Below, one piece after another: positions 34,628 through 46,713 of a stretch of DNA of 64,000 nucleotides. The notes below the pieces were generated by a model. The model worked only from the letters and a program-made list of their open reading frames with translations, was not told the origin of the DNA and did not search any database. Made by a program: the position numbers and the translations under genes. The stretch comes from Acanthaster planci. Its lineage: Eukaryota > Echinodermata > Asteroidea > Valvatida > Acanthasteridae. The DNA is taken from the NCBI RefSeq assembly GCF_001949145.1, contig NW_019091386.1:141465-205464 (forward strand), written 5' to 3'. Each line of letters opens with the position of its first letter. Within the stretch, counting starts at the first letter, position 1.

Positions 34628-36002
34628 TTTGTAGTGTTAATAAACTGAGTGGGGTGATTACCTTAACTACTGTCTGTGTAATGCAGTCTATCGGTTTATG
34701 AAATCAATAATTCAACTAATATTTTACCCTCCCTTCCCTAATGAACAAATGGTACAATTGTGCCTTCCGCAAAGGGGTACAGCACTGTGTTAGGCCCCCT
34801 GAAGTAGGGTAAAATGGGCAGGTTGAAGCCAATAATCCACCTGCTGTTCTTTCCTGATGAGTAAGTCATTTTCAGGGCTTTCTGGTGTCTGGCTAATGCT
34901 CTTGATGCTGCTAGAACAAAGAGCGATAATCTACAATCGTCATGCTTCATGTTACCAGTAAAGAAATAAAGACTTCAGTCAAGCTTATGTCTGTTCTCCT
35001 CGAATGGAATCCACAAACAAGCTGCGCTACAATAAAAGCTGTTTGTCAAAGGCAACCAAAATGGAGGATAACATTTGTAATGACAGCTTTCCAATTCATG
35101 AGGGAAACTTGGCTTCTCACACCCTGTCAAGCCCTATTACAAGACACAAAAGTGAAGATAAAATGTTCATTGAAAATGTCATTACATGTTAATATAAATG
35201 TTTTATTGACTGAAATACTGGAAAAACAAGAAAACTACACCTTGAACTAATTCTATCCCAGTAATAATAATCTGTCCTTACAAGGATGAGCAAAATACGA
35301 GGCCCTAAACACCAGCCCAAGTTGGTGGTGTAAATATTCTTACCATCCCAAACACCCAACACAGGCTGATAATCATTACATCATCACATCTTCAAAAGTT
35401 ACAATTAAAAGTCCACCAATTCAAATCTTTGGCCCACTTAAATTAAATTGTTTTAGCAGTGAATTCGATACATCTTCTTCACAGACAACTGCGTTTTCAT
35501 CTTCGTGCATGTAAATTTCAGTTATCGACTGGACCATGTTTTTCTTTCACTATATCATCTGGTTGAATTCATATGCATTTCCCTAGAATAAATATGTCGT
35601 ACATCTGATCATTGCAATACGTGTGCTCCATCTTTTCACAGTTTAAAACTGGGCATGATACAATAAACTTTACTCAATTCAAATAAATTTCACCGATTCT
35701 CTCTTGTTATCCCAAAAAATCCAAGTTGTGGCCTTGGCACACAGTGAAAATCTGACATGATCGCAGAGGATTGACTCTGCTTGCAATTTTTTGGCGTCAT
35801 TGGAGTAGGCTCACTCCGTGATCTATGACTCATTAATCCGTTCAATCTCTAACTTACTCCAAATCCCAATCTCAAAAGAACACAGAAAAGGATACAAAAA
35901 AGTCAACTTTGAGAAAAGTCTGCAGCCCACTTCCAAAATAGAAAATATACAAAAGTAACATTTCATTTCTTGATTCCATTTAGGACAGGTGAGCTGGAAC
36001 AA
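34628..36002. other. Intergenic region between the Hint gene and cdc25
   Basis: No supportable gene. Short ORFs near 34738-35250 have no recognisable features. The right end is downstream of the cdc25 polyadenylation signal. Confidence 0.4.
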
Positions 36003-36008
36003 TTTATT
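36003..36008 (-). terminator. cdc25 polyadenylation signal
   Basis: AATAAA on the minus strand 48 bases after the cdc25 stop codon. This would give a very short 3' UTR if used. Confidence 0.5.
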
Positions 36009-36055
36009 ATTCTTTTCTACTTCCCTGAACTATCCAGTCGTACCGTAAAGGGCCA

Positions 36056-39000
36056 TCAGCTGACAGAGGTCTTGCGGTGACCCAGACGGCTGCGCTCCCC
36101 TGCCCACGACTTGGACTTGGCCTTGAAGTGCAGGCAGTCCTTTCGGTAGCCCTCGTGGTCCATCGGTGTGTAGGACTGCGGCTCGCACATTGTCTGAGAA
36201 ACGACCAATGGGGGAAGAGAGAGAGAAATTCCTAGGATGTGAAATCAAATGAAACTGGGACACTTCTTTAGTCCAACACAACGGTTCTGTCCATGTGTTG
36301 TCAGAAGTTGGTGGCTTGACGCCAAGAAGCAGATAAAAATTGACAGCCTGACGGAAGAGCGCCCTCAAAAGTTATTACGCAGAGGCTGTAACAGACAAAA
36401 TAGCAGTCTAACACAAATTGAACAAAAAAAAAAAGAAGCAAGACACGAGCATAGAGACCAAGATAAGGAATAAATAAAGACCGATACTGAAGTGGGAAGA
36501 GAGTTACGTCAAAGTATTTTTCAAATCATTTCAGGACTACGTCAACATTTCGTCAGATACCACCTATCGTTATCAGTGCCAACCTTGTCGTGCTCGTAGA
36601 AGGCCTTGTAACCCCCCTGCAGGATGTAGAGCTCTGGGTAGTAAAGCTCCGGGTACGGGTTGGCCTCCCGATCCTTGTTGCGCAGGAAGCGCAGCAAGTC
36701 GGGCCCCCGCTTGGAGGAGAACTCGCAGTGGAAGATGATGACACGACCGTCCAGGGGCTCTAAAGGCTGCTCCAGGAAAAACTGACTCACCAACTCTTTG
36801 GTATACAAGTTCTTGGCACCCTTAAAAACGAAAAGACAAAAAAGTGGCCGCGAAGATCACTAAACATCTACAGTGTCAGAGTTCACAGGCAGCCAATAAA
36901 ATACGGTGACCTGTTTACTACTCACCTTGATGTGCCCACCGTTGTACTCATACGGATAGCGGCAATCCAAGATGTAATGCTCCTTGACCTCAGCGATCTC
37001 TGACCTCAGGACTTGACACACTGTCTCCGGTGTGATGCTCTGTAAATCCTGATGTTTGCCTTTGCATACAGGTAGAGCATACGGCTACGAACAAGGGAGA
37101 AAGGGGAAAAGAATTTATTTAAGTCATGCTACACCTGTCGAGTATTAACTTGAGCATACTCAAGTTTGCTTTTCTTTGAAATGATTCTTGAAACGTATCG
37201 AACATGGAAAAGTCATTATTGACTCAAACAGAGTATTCAGATTTCACCAGGGGGTATTGAGTCCATAATGAGAAATCTAACACATAAGACAATCTCACCA
37301 GAGTCCCAACTCAAGCTGAGTCTAAGTCTAAGATTGGCCGTGGCTTGAAATTACGAGAGTCCATGGCTGTGGCTGCATCCACTTCCCATAGGTTGGTGTG
37401 AAATTTCAAGCCGCAGCCAGGCCATTCGGACATGGCATCAGCCAGAGTTGTGATGTGAGAGTGCTCAGGGTGGTGCAGATTTCTTTTTTACCTTTCTGAG
37501 GTCCCCGGTCAACTTTGTGCAGTCCACGTTGGGCATCAGTGCCATGGCGATTCTTGCCTGGTACTCAGTACTGTCATCCATGGAGTGGGACCGGCTAAGG
37601 GGTCGTGCTCGCGGAGACTGACAGGAATTAAAACGGGGAAATAGTTTAGGAAAAACTTGATATGACGAACTCACACTCATTAATGATTAACCCCCTGAAG
37701 ATGGATCCTCTATGCAAAATGTAACATGAAACTTACACGATTTCCACAATTTGGGAAAACTTGGGAATTGTAGTTCAATGTAAGGTAATGTTTGGTGTTG
37801 AATTCTTTAAATTAATGCAATATTTTGAAAGATTAGGAATGATACTGTCACTGAGGAAGGCTATTGTAAACCGACCTTATTCGTTTGTATCGTTTCTTTG
37901 CCGACATCCGAGGTGTTAGCAATAGAGCAGCTCCGGTATCTTTTGCTCTGTACTGGGCTGGGCGTGTCCCGGGGTCTGTCTGGCCGCTTCAAGTATGCCC
38001 CGCGCCTCAGCACGGGCTGGCTGGGAACCTTGAAGATCCCCCGTCGACACTTGGGCCCCGGGGTGTCGGCCAGGGCATTGCAGTCTAGGTGGGGTTGGGG
38101 CTGGTCCAATGGAAGACTGGTGCCGGTGGGCGTGGGGGTAGGGGGTGAGGTGGTCAGCAGGGGGGCATTCATGAGGGAGCTCAGACCCTCTGAGATGCCC
38201 GAGTCGGGAGGCTGAGAATTATCAAAAGTAAAATTGGGAGGAGGGTATCGAGAGCTTTAAAATGTATTCAGTGAAATAAAATTTGAAATTTGAGACCCGC
38301 TCAAGGAAAAGGGGATCTAAGTCGCACTATGCCTTTCCATGCAACGGCCCTATCGAAGTTGAAAGAGTAAAAATTCTTGTAGAATTTCAATTTTCGGTTT
38401 TTGTCACAAATAACAATCTTTGATTTACTAAAGTTTCAAGCTGTAGGAAGAAAAATGGTTGCTAGGAAAACTTAAGGTGAGTCTTCTGTAGTGGAACTTT
38501 CTCAAAGCCTGTTTTCTCAGCTGTGTTAAGTTGAACCCTGTAAAGCTACCTGATATGAAAAAAAATGTTGTCTCCTGAATAACAAAGGTTTTTGAGCTCT
38601 GCCATGTACCAAATGGAAAATTATACTGTGGGCTTGTCAGCCATACTCAAGCTTCATTTTCATGACATACTATATGGTTTCTTTAGAGCACGTCACAAAT
38701 AGCAAATGGATTATATATTACTTTCATATTTGCATATATGCATCTTTGCCGAGGGCAGAGATCGAAAACAAATATGGCAGTAGATTATAAACCTTATACA
38801 GCAGGCCATAGCTTCTAATCCCAATCTTTAGGTTCATGACACAAACCAGTATCATTGGATACTTGAGGGGTGAATATTCAGTGATTTATGAGACAACATT
38901 TGTGATTGGCTCACTTGATTGGCATCTCCAGCGAAGATGTCTGTGAAGCCGTCCTCTTCATCGTCGTCGTTACTGCTAGCCAGACGACAGTGCTGGAGCT

Positions 39001-41426
39001 TGACCGGAGAATTTATGATTGTCATCTGTGGTCTGGATGACTGGTCAAGCTGCAAATGGGAAACAATTGACTGCCCAAGCAATTCATCTCGGGTAATCTT
39101 TTACACTTGGTTTGCAGCAGGCATTACGAGGCATTTTCGCAAGCATGCAAGTTGACGAGTTACAGTTGAACCAAAGTCACATTTGAAAAGTTGATCTGAG
39201 AACAGGACATGTGTTGTTTAAGAATCAAGTTTCATTAATCAGTAACATTTCTAAAATGGAAGGATAACATAGAAACTGGTAACCAACCAATCAAAATAGG
39301 CCTGTGAGTCACATGTTAACAAACTGACCAATGGGAGCTCTTTCCACACATTCAAGGTGGTTCTTACCAAGGCCGCTGGAGCAGAGATGGGTCTGTCCTT
39401 GCCAGAGGCATCTGATGTGCCCGACTCAATGAAGGATATCTGCCGCGGTCTTCCGGATTGATAAGTAGCAATTTGATTCTGTAATGTGAAAAAAGGAACA
39501 ATGAGAAACCCTTGATGAGATGCCACAAGAGTAGTTCTCTTGTCCAACAATGCCAGGAAGAATTCTCGCTTTCAGGAAAATGCTCTGGCCACCAACACTA
39601 GAAAGAATTTAGTTTTATCAAGAAAATGTGAGACTCGGAATAATTGCATTGTAAATCCCAGGTCAGATTTCCGAGTGGTTCTCTGTTTAACTAACCTGTA
39701 TATTTATGTTCTCTTTATCATTGCACGCTTCCCACATGATTGTTTTGGACCGATTCCGCTGCCCCTCTGCCCCCTCTGGCTCGGTTGCTAGGCAACCAGA
39801 CCCTCCCTCATCATTCTTGAGCTCTTTGGACAACGAAAACACTGGTGGCTGCGGAATGGCCTGACAACTTGGTTTGGAATTGACTCGTCGGAATGCACTA
39901 GGTCCTCTGCCAGAGAAGAAAATGTAACAATATTTGAGGGGAGAAAATTCCCTCTACCAGGAATGAAAACAAACAAAATTTAAATTTATATGAAATGAGA
40001 GTGACTGACATCACATTCTTCCTTTGACACAATTACAGAAATGTAATATCAGCTCGTTAAGTATATTAATTGTGGCATAATTATTGCTAAGGATTTATAC
40101 ATAAGAAATCAACCTTGCTCAGTAACGATTAATTACTCACAAATTCCGTTGATAAATTTCGAAATAAAATTTTGCTTGGTTGAGAGTAATTCTGAGACAC
40201 ATAGTGGTGAGGCACATGTCCATGAGGAATTCCCACTGCATCCTGCTTGTGTGTGCGACACGTGCTGAAGTCAGGCACGAGGGCCTCAACATGCCAGAGT
40301 TTATGCTAATGAGGTGGGTTTCTGGTCAGATGTTGGGCTTGGCACTGAATTACAGCACCAACAAAGGGACCAGCTGTTGCCACGACAAAAGAAGCTTTGT
40401 CAGAGGAAAAGACTTTTTAAATGACAGGCGTCGGAGGGGAGGGTTTATTATCAAATCAATAAAGGCTAGCCAGGTGGGGTTTCCGACTAAGATATCCCCC
40501 AGGAAATGCAAACAAAGGCTTGGTGACTTACTGGTCCAGGAATGGGGAATCTTCCTCATCAGCAGGCGAGTCTAGATAGAAGACTGAAATAAAGGCACAA
40601 GCGCAAGCTTCAGTCATTACGAGTTATGCTTTGTCACAAAATATATTTCAAGCTCATTTCAGATTATTTTTGAATTAATAAAGTGTACTATCTTGAAGTC
40701 AGGATGCAATATAAAAAAGGAATCACAACTAGACCTCAAATTGGAAACAACATAAGATGATAAGGAGAGACTGTAGTGGGCAGTTTACTTGGGAAATTTG
40801 GAATAATTTCCAGTGAGCTTGGCTCCTTGGTTGTTACGTCACAAAGACCGAATGTCCAAAAAAGAGGAACATCCGACAACACCGACAATGGAACGTAAGT
40901 TCCACATGGTGTCCAACTTTGCTGTACTTTGAATGATACAAAGGGCAGACCAGGGAACATAGCGGGGGTTTTTACTGACCAACACTCTCGGAGCTCTGTG
41001 ATGATTCTCTTGAGCTGGCCGGTGTGTCCCCAGTACTGGACAAAGACAGTCGCCTCTTGGGAGTGTTGCCAACGCTGTGATAAGATGAATGACAAAAACT
41101 GCATTTTGAAGGACGACGGACAAAGTAAAACACTGCTGAGGCATTCCACAATCTGTGACAATGGTTTATAACTCTCAACATGCTCCAAGCGACTTCGTAA
41201 TTGCCACGATGCTGAAGCAACAGTAAAATATGCAACACAAGAGGAGGCGTAACCCCTCGTCTTACCAACTCAATTCGCCCATGTTGATTGACAGCGATGT
41301 CATGGGAGAGACTCCGCCCATCTTGGGGAAAATCGGCGAGAAAGGGGCTTCCTCCTTCTGGGCCAGAAGCAGCGACAGACTCCGCCTCTTCCGATGAAGC
41401 ATCTCTTTAGTCTTGTCGGCGGCCAT
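36056..41426 (-). CDS. cdc25: M-phase inducer phosphatase Cdc25, complete, 586 aa
   Basis: Eleven exons, 5' to 3': 41426-41266, 41074-40980, 40583-40532, 39906-39696, 39478-39368, 39049-38915, 38211-37876, 37617-37492, 37084-36926, 36820-36584, 36193-36056. All borders are AG/GT and the lengths sum to 1761 bases, exactly 587 codons. The start ATG is in strong context. Cdc25 removes inhibitory phosphates from CDKs to trigger S or M phase. The N-terminal half is regulatory: [14 protein letters not shown], a typical conserved Cdc25 N-terminal block, FRRVNS and SRSHSM phosphosite-like motifs, a KEN degradation box at 167-169, and an acidic [11 protein letters not shown] stretch. The catalytic rhodanese fold holds [15 protein letters not shown] and the active site [10 protein letters not shown], with Cys494 and Arg500. 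The C-terminus has [10 protein letters not shown] and [13 protein letters not shown], as in other animal Cdc25s. Vertebrate paralogy (A/B/C) cannot be assigned. It is divergent from slbp. Confidence 0.97.
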
Positions 41427-43386
41427 AGTTGCGGTGGCTTCTTGCCCCTGATGGCTGCCTCTAGCCACCGAGTTTTTCTGACTCAGACTTTTCTCAGAAG
41501 ACTGACAGGTTTTTGAGGTAAAGTTTTGTGAGTGGCTTCCAAACACTAGGCTTATGTGTGGCTGGGCAACGCGCAGACTTTCTCACCATTGGCTCTTCTT
41601 TCATTCATCCAAACAGGCCATGCGATGCACACAGAACTTGAACAAGGCTGAACCAAGAAGAAACGTGGGAAACATATTACGATATTGTACTATTCAGTCA
41701 ACAACGACAGCCAACAATTTCCTATTTGATGCTGAACAGAATAAACTAGCCAAACAAAACATCAAAAGCAGCTGTGCGTAATTTAGAGTAGTACTTTTTC
41801 ACATTCACGAATGTGTGACAACCTAGTACCAGGCCTTTTAGAACTTCCTTCAGGCAAGCATTTTATATTTACAAAAGAACCAGGCATGGTTAGATGGTAG
41901 AACACTGTCTTCTCTCTAGTTTTTACATTTTTGGGTGGGCTAGCTTGCGTAATGTCTGTGCAACAGTTCCAGCGGCATGGCACCACTTCCAGAAACGGCA
42001 AGGCACAACCCACTGACATCGACTATTTGTGCACAAAGGATTGACTGTGCCTAGCACTGCTGTGGCATGATAGGTCCATCATTCCTTCTGCTGCCGTTCT
42101 TTTCTGTTTTCCACGTCGTTGAGTTTAATTACCACCAGAATTGTGGGGTGCGACGTCTGTTCTGCTCAACTCGTTGGACCCCACAGTTCTGGGTATTCCA
42201 CATTAACTGTCATCAGTCATGTCTGAGTCATGACACTTGACAATTTTTGCAAACGAAGCAAAGCCAAAAAAGTTTTAAAATTCCTCAACACCATGACCAT
42301 GCATACAACGATCCACAAAAAGCACCATTATGGATGATGGAGGAAGGACATGAAGGAACACGTGTAACGTTCCTTCCTCTATGGATATGTTTCGATCGAC
42401 CAATCGTGCACAGACCGATTGCATCCAAAACACCACCAAACCTTGCATTGTGGTATGTATTGTAGCAGAATCACGAGAGTTTTGTGGACAGAGGAAAAGA
42501 ACCGACATGACTGGTCAGTTGGGTACAATGAAAAATGTGGCATCACTTTCGCCTCGCGCCTAGCTAGGCCCTATCTTTGCTAAGCCGTGACTCTCGTGTG
42601 AGTTGATAGGCCTACTTTCAACACAGCGTTCAGAAACAAATTTCAGATAAAACAGCTACTTACATATCACACTTTACATATGAGCACTAAAAATGTGAAA
42701 ACCACAACCACAAGATCCACCAACCATCGACAATTCAAAGGGATTTTCGCAGCAAGCAATTCAGAATTACCGCTTCCTCAGCTTCTTTGAAGTTTGAACC
42801 AAAACAAAATGCCTTATGTTTGTACTATGGAATTATGGGGGAGGTTCAGTAGTACAAATCTTTATTAAGAATCTTTTCTTCAAAATATTTCTATATATTG
42901 CTACAAGCGAGAGACAATCCCACAAAAAATTGAAGATGTTAATACTGTTCTATATCTTTCGAGAACTGACCTCTTTTTTGAAAAAAAAAGAGGAAAAAAA
43001 CTCTTAAATCTTCCCTATAAGTAAAATGGCATAGACCGACACCAGCTGATTAGTAGAATGGTACTTTTATGCTACGTGCGATTGACTATGCACTTACTCA
43101 GGGGCTCCGACAGCATTCTCTATTTGTTCTTTCGATTTGTTGCGATAAGGTCTTCCAAACCTACAAGTACATCATATTTGACTGTATATTTGAAATCGGC
43201 CACGCAAAAAGTGATTTTGAGATCCCAAAACCATACATTTACTTGGAAAGATGTAGACAAATCCAGGACTGGGAAAAGAAAACGCAACTCAAGATATCAA
43301 GTCTTTGTTTAATAAATATGAATATTCATCAGATACCGCCAAAGCTATTAAACGCTCATGCGCAGAACTAGGGTGCTCCTTGTAAA
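41427..43386. other. Shared upstream region of cdc25 (-) and slbp (+)
   Basis: About 2.1 kb separates the two start codons. It should contain both promoters and possibly untranslated exons. A 15-base imperfect inverted repeat (CCAGAATTGTGGGGT / ACCCCACAGTTCTGG) lies near 42141-42192, and a smaller one (GAAGGAAC / GTTCCTTC) near 42352-42377. No protein-coding ORF is convincing. Confidence 0.45.
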
Positions 43387-43398
43387 TTTCGCGCGAAA
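43387..43398 (+). promoter_or_regulatory. Palindromic E2F site before slbp
   Basis: TTTCGCGCGAAA is the perfect symmetric E2F consensus. It lies 125 bases before the slbp ATG, within proximal promoter range, and about 1.96 kb before the cdc25 ATG on the other strand. E2F control is expected for genes of S-phase histone mRNA metabolism. Confidence 0.6.
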
Positions 43399-43522
43399 TC
43401 TAAAATAACATTGTCCCCGTTTTTGTGGTGCTCGCAAGAGGCATTTCGTTCCTCCCCGTCCCCCTTCTATTCCATAATTTTAGCTTTATTTATTGCACTT
43501 CATTTCTCGAAAATTGTAGAAT

Positions 43523-46500
43523 ATGGCCTCCGTAAAAAGTAGAAACCACAGAGGCAGAAAAGATGAAGATCATGACTTTCGGAACTGGCGATCGCCTCAT
43601 CACAAATCGAGTGTAGCAGATCATTCTCGTTACGGCGGCGGCAGAAGAGACCAAAAGTCAAACCAAGACATGTCGCGAGAACATGGCGGTATAGACAGAA
43701 ATGGCAGCCACAGAACAAGATATCGACATGACAGAGAAAGGTAATTTTAGTGTCAAGGAATACTGATCAATAATATTATTTAAGGTGGGCTTTGCCTGAT
43801 TCGGCCCTACATCATGACATAAGCATTGTTATAAAGCTTTAGCATGCAAATGATGCATTGAAACTGATTGACATGACTGACGGATCTCGCAAAACGTAAC
43901 TAATAATACTAGGCCCTAACATGCCTAAACATGGTATTATTAAACTCAGTTAATTTCAGCCCCCCCAAAAGTCCCCAAATATTTCGCATGTCAAATTCAA
44001 CACCCAATTATTCTAATGATAGGCCTAGTTGCACTAATCATAAATCTGTCATGTCAGTGGGACCCTACAGCCTAACTGAAGATTTAGATGAAACAAGAAT
44101 TTTACCCCTTTTTGGTCAATAAATTGATAAATTGAGTAACTGATATTGGAGGTGGAAGGGGTTGCTCATTCCAACCGCAGATGACTTTGCAGCGCATAGT
44201 TTCGTACAGGCTAGGCCTCCCTGGACAGCTACTTTTTAAATGTAAGCCGTCGGCTGAGAAGTTTCAACATGTTCACATGGTTCTAGTTAAAGTGCATGTA
44301 CTAGTGATGATGTATTTCATTTGACTTTTTCATTTTCAGCAAACATCATCGTTGGTCGAGTGACAGACGGGTTGAACTGCGGAGCAGAAAGCCTGATGTT
44401 TTCAGCAGCGTCGAGTTTCCTCCCCTCGGGGCAAAGGAAACTCCTAGCACTAGTAGTAACACATGGTATGAACATCTCCAATGTTTTCATTGGAGAAAAT
44501 CTCAATAAGAATTTCGCTTTGCAAACTAACGTAAGCTTTTAACTGGTTGCTTTATAGAAGTTAAATAGAAGTTAAACAATCGCATTAGTATTACTGTGTT
44601 TGTTTTTATTTCATCAACAATTGTGAGTCTTTTTCGTGTATCATTTCATTTGTGTACCCGTTTATTCTCATGAAATTTCTTTGTTCTCCTAGGTACACAC
44701 CAGACCCTGTCAGATTGACCAGCCAACGTCACAGCAGCTCATCCAGCACGGATTGGGCCACACAGATCGAACAATTTGAGAAGGACAAGGAGCGGGCACT
44801 GCGGGACATGATGCGCTACAAGCGACGACTGCTCATGTCCGAGTCCAGCGACGGCAGCAACGAGGATCAGGAGAACCTGTAAGTGTCAAAGGTCATCGCA
44901 AAGAACCAGCCATCTTATAGTTGGCCCCTATCGGTGCAAACTTGTTAAAATGATCTTTGGTTCTATTTTAGACATCTTTTTTTTTAAAGTCATCTGTGAG
45001 CTCAGTTGCCAAGAACTTATCCGAAACAAATTCTGTTTAAGGACTTCCACTTTTCTTATGATGGAAAATCAAACTTTGGAAGTCCGAAAAGCTAGCACTC
45101 TGCAGATTAAATTTGAATTGCTGAATGTTCAAGCTTCATGTTAGTGACTTCTGACCTGATATTAAGAGCTTTAAAAAATGTTCTTACACAGAAAGATCAA
45201 CACGAATGCTGAGCCGAAGAAGGAGTATGAGACCGACGAAACTGTCATCATTCGCCGCCAAAAGCAGATCGACCTGGGCAAGAACACTCTTGGTTATGAC
45301 AACTATTTACGACTAGTTCCAAAGTGAGTTGGTTTTGTTTTAATACACAGGATGCATGACATTTTTCACCATTAAGTTGGCCAGACATTTTGAGTTTGGA
45401 TGGCCCCTGACTTCTAGGCATGCAACTTTAATTACTGATGTTAGAGTTGCCAAAACGGTAACTTGGGGGCTGAATCTCCGAATCTGGCAAGGCCTTAATA
45501 GACTTAATGTACATTTAGAACTTTCCTCCCTAAATTCTCAGATATAAGCGAGTGAAGAACAAGCACATTTCGACTCCCAACAAGTTCCAGAAATGCAGCC
45601 GACGAGCCTGGGATGGACTGATAAAACTGTGGCGCCGAAAACTCCACGAGTACGACCCTGAGGGCACCTACAAACCTGAGAGAGTTGCTAGGTGGGTTTG
45701 GACAGAACAGAGTCCAAATTTGGCAAATATCAGTTCCGAGTTCAAGAAAATGAAAATTTAAATATCGGTAAAGATTGAAAACACCAACTTAAGTCTTCAT
45801 TCCATTTCCATTTCTTGTGTGGTATGTAAAAATCAACCTCCAGCAATTCTAGCACGACAAACAAAACAATTCAAATTTACTCAAATTGCAACATATGGTG
45901 AGGTTTCTTGGAAGTTCTTTGTGGATATCTAACTCCAACGTTGGAGTTTGTCTCCTGTAATTTCAGGGCTATGAATTTGCTTCAAAATCTCGAGGAAATC
46001 TTAGTGATCATTTACGGAATGAGTATCTTCTCATTTTCTGGTTTTTCTTTTTTTTTCTTTCTTGCAGGAAGGAACTGCATTTCTCTGACTCCACCTCTGA
46101 AACACCCTCCGAAGCTTCCTCAGAGCAAGACCCAACGATGGATGTTGAGCTCAACAGCTCCGTATCATCTGCCATCAGTGACTACCTGGCCAGTAACGAG
46201 AGCAGTCGCCCCGACACCCCCGACAACGCCAGCCGGCCCGAAACACCGACGACTGAGCTGAAGGGTCTGACGGTCAGCGATCAGATGAACGGCAACTACC
46301 GGACAGAAGATCTGGCGATAAGTAAGGTCATCTCGCAGAGCACAGATGCCGCTACCCCAAATGCAACGCAGACCCCTAGCGTGACCCCGGCTGACCACGA
46401 AGTTGAAGGTCAGGGCCTCATCCACACGATGCAGGTCAACCCAAGCGACCTCATCGCTGCTCTGCGCCAAGCCGCGGGGGCAGCTCAACCTCTAACCCAG

Positions 46501-46713
46501 CTGACCATCAACCCTCACATGTACATTCCCCCACAGCAGACCTCTAACCTCAAGTCCCACTCCATTGCCGATGTGCCCATCCATTCATTCCACTGTTCCC
46601 ATGACGACAATGCCAACAGAAAGTTGCAAGAAGGGGGAAGGAAGGAAGGGGATATTTTCGACCATTTCGATCTAGACGAGTGCTTCATGAAGGACAGCGA
46701 CGTTATTGCATAG
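43523..46713 (+). CDS. slbp: Histone RNA hairpin-binding protein (stem-loop binding protein), complete, 485 aa
   Basis: Six exons: 43523-43740, 44340-44465, 44693-44878, 45192-45323, 45542-45691, 46068-46713. Junction phases all agree, giving 486 codons. SLBP binds the 3' stem-loop of replication-dependent histone mRNAs and directs their processing, export and translation. The RNA-binding domain spans residues 188-262: it begins [20 protein letters not shown], continues [14 protein letters not shown], then STPNKF with the phospho-threonine TPNK motif, and ends [20 protein letters not shown]. The N-terminal part is Arg/Ser/Asp-rich and probably disordered. The C-terminal 220 residues are rich in Ser, Thr, Pro and Glu and make the protein much longer than the 270-residue human one. 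The end, [14 protein letters not shown], is acidic. An E2F site lies just upstream. It is head to head with cdc25 and tail to tail with zdhhc16. Confidence 0.96.

Noticed and set aside
41267-41546. N-terminal extension of Cdc25 to 41546
   Set aside because: The extension begins at GTG, not ATG. The ATG at 41426 has strong context and leads into the usual Cdc25 N-terminal block.
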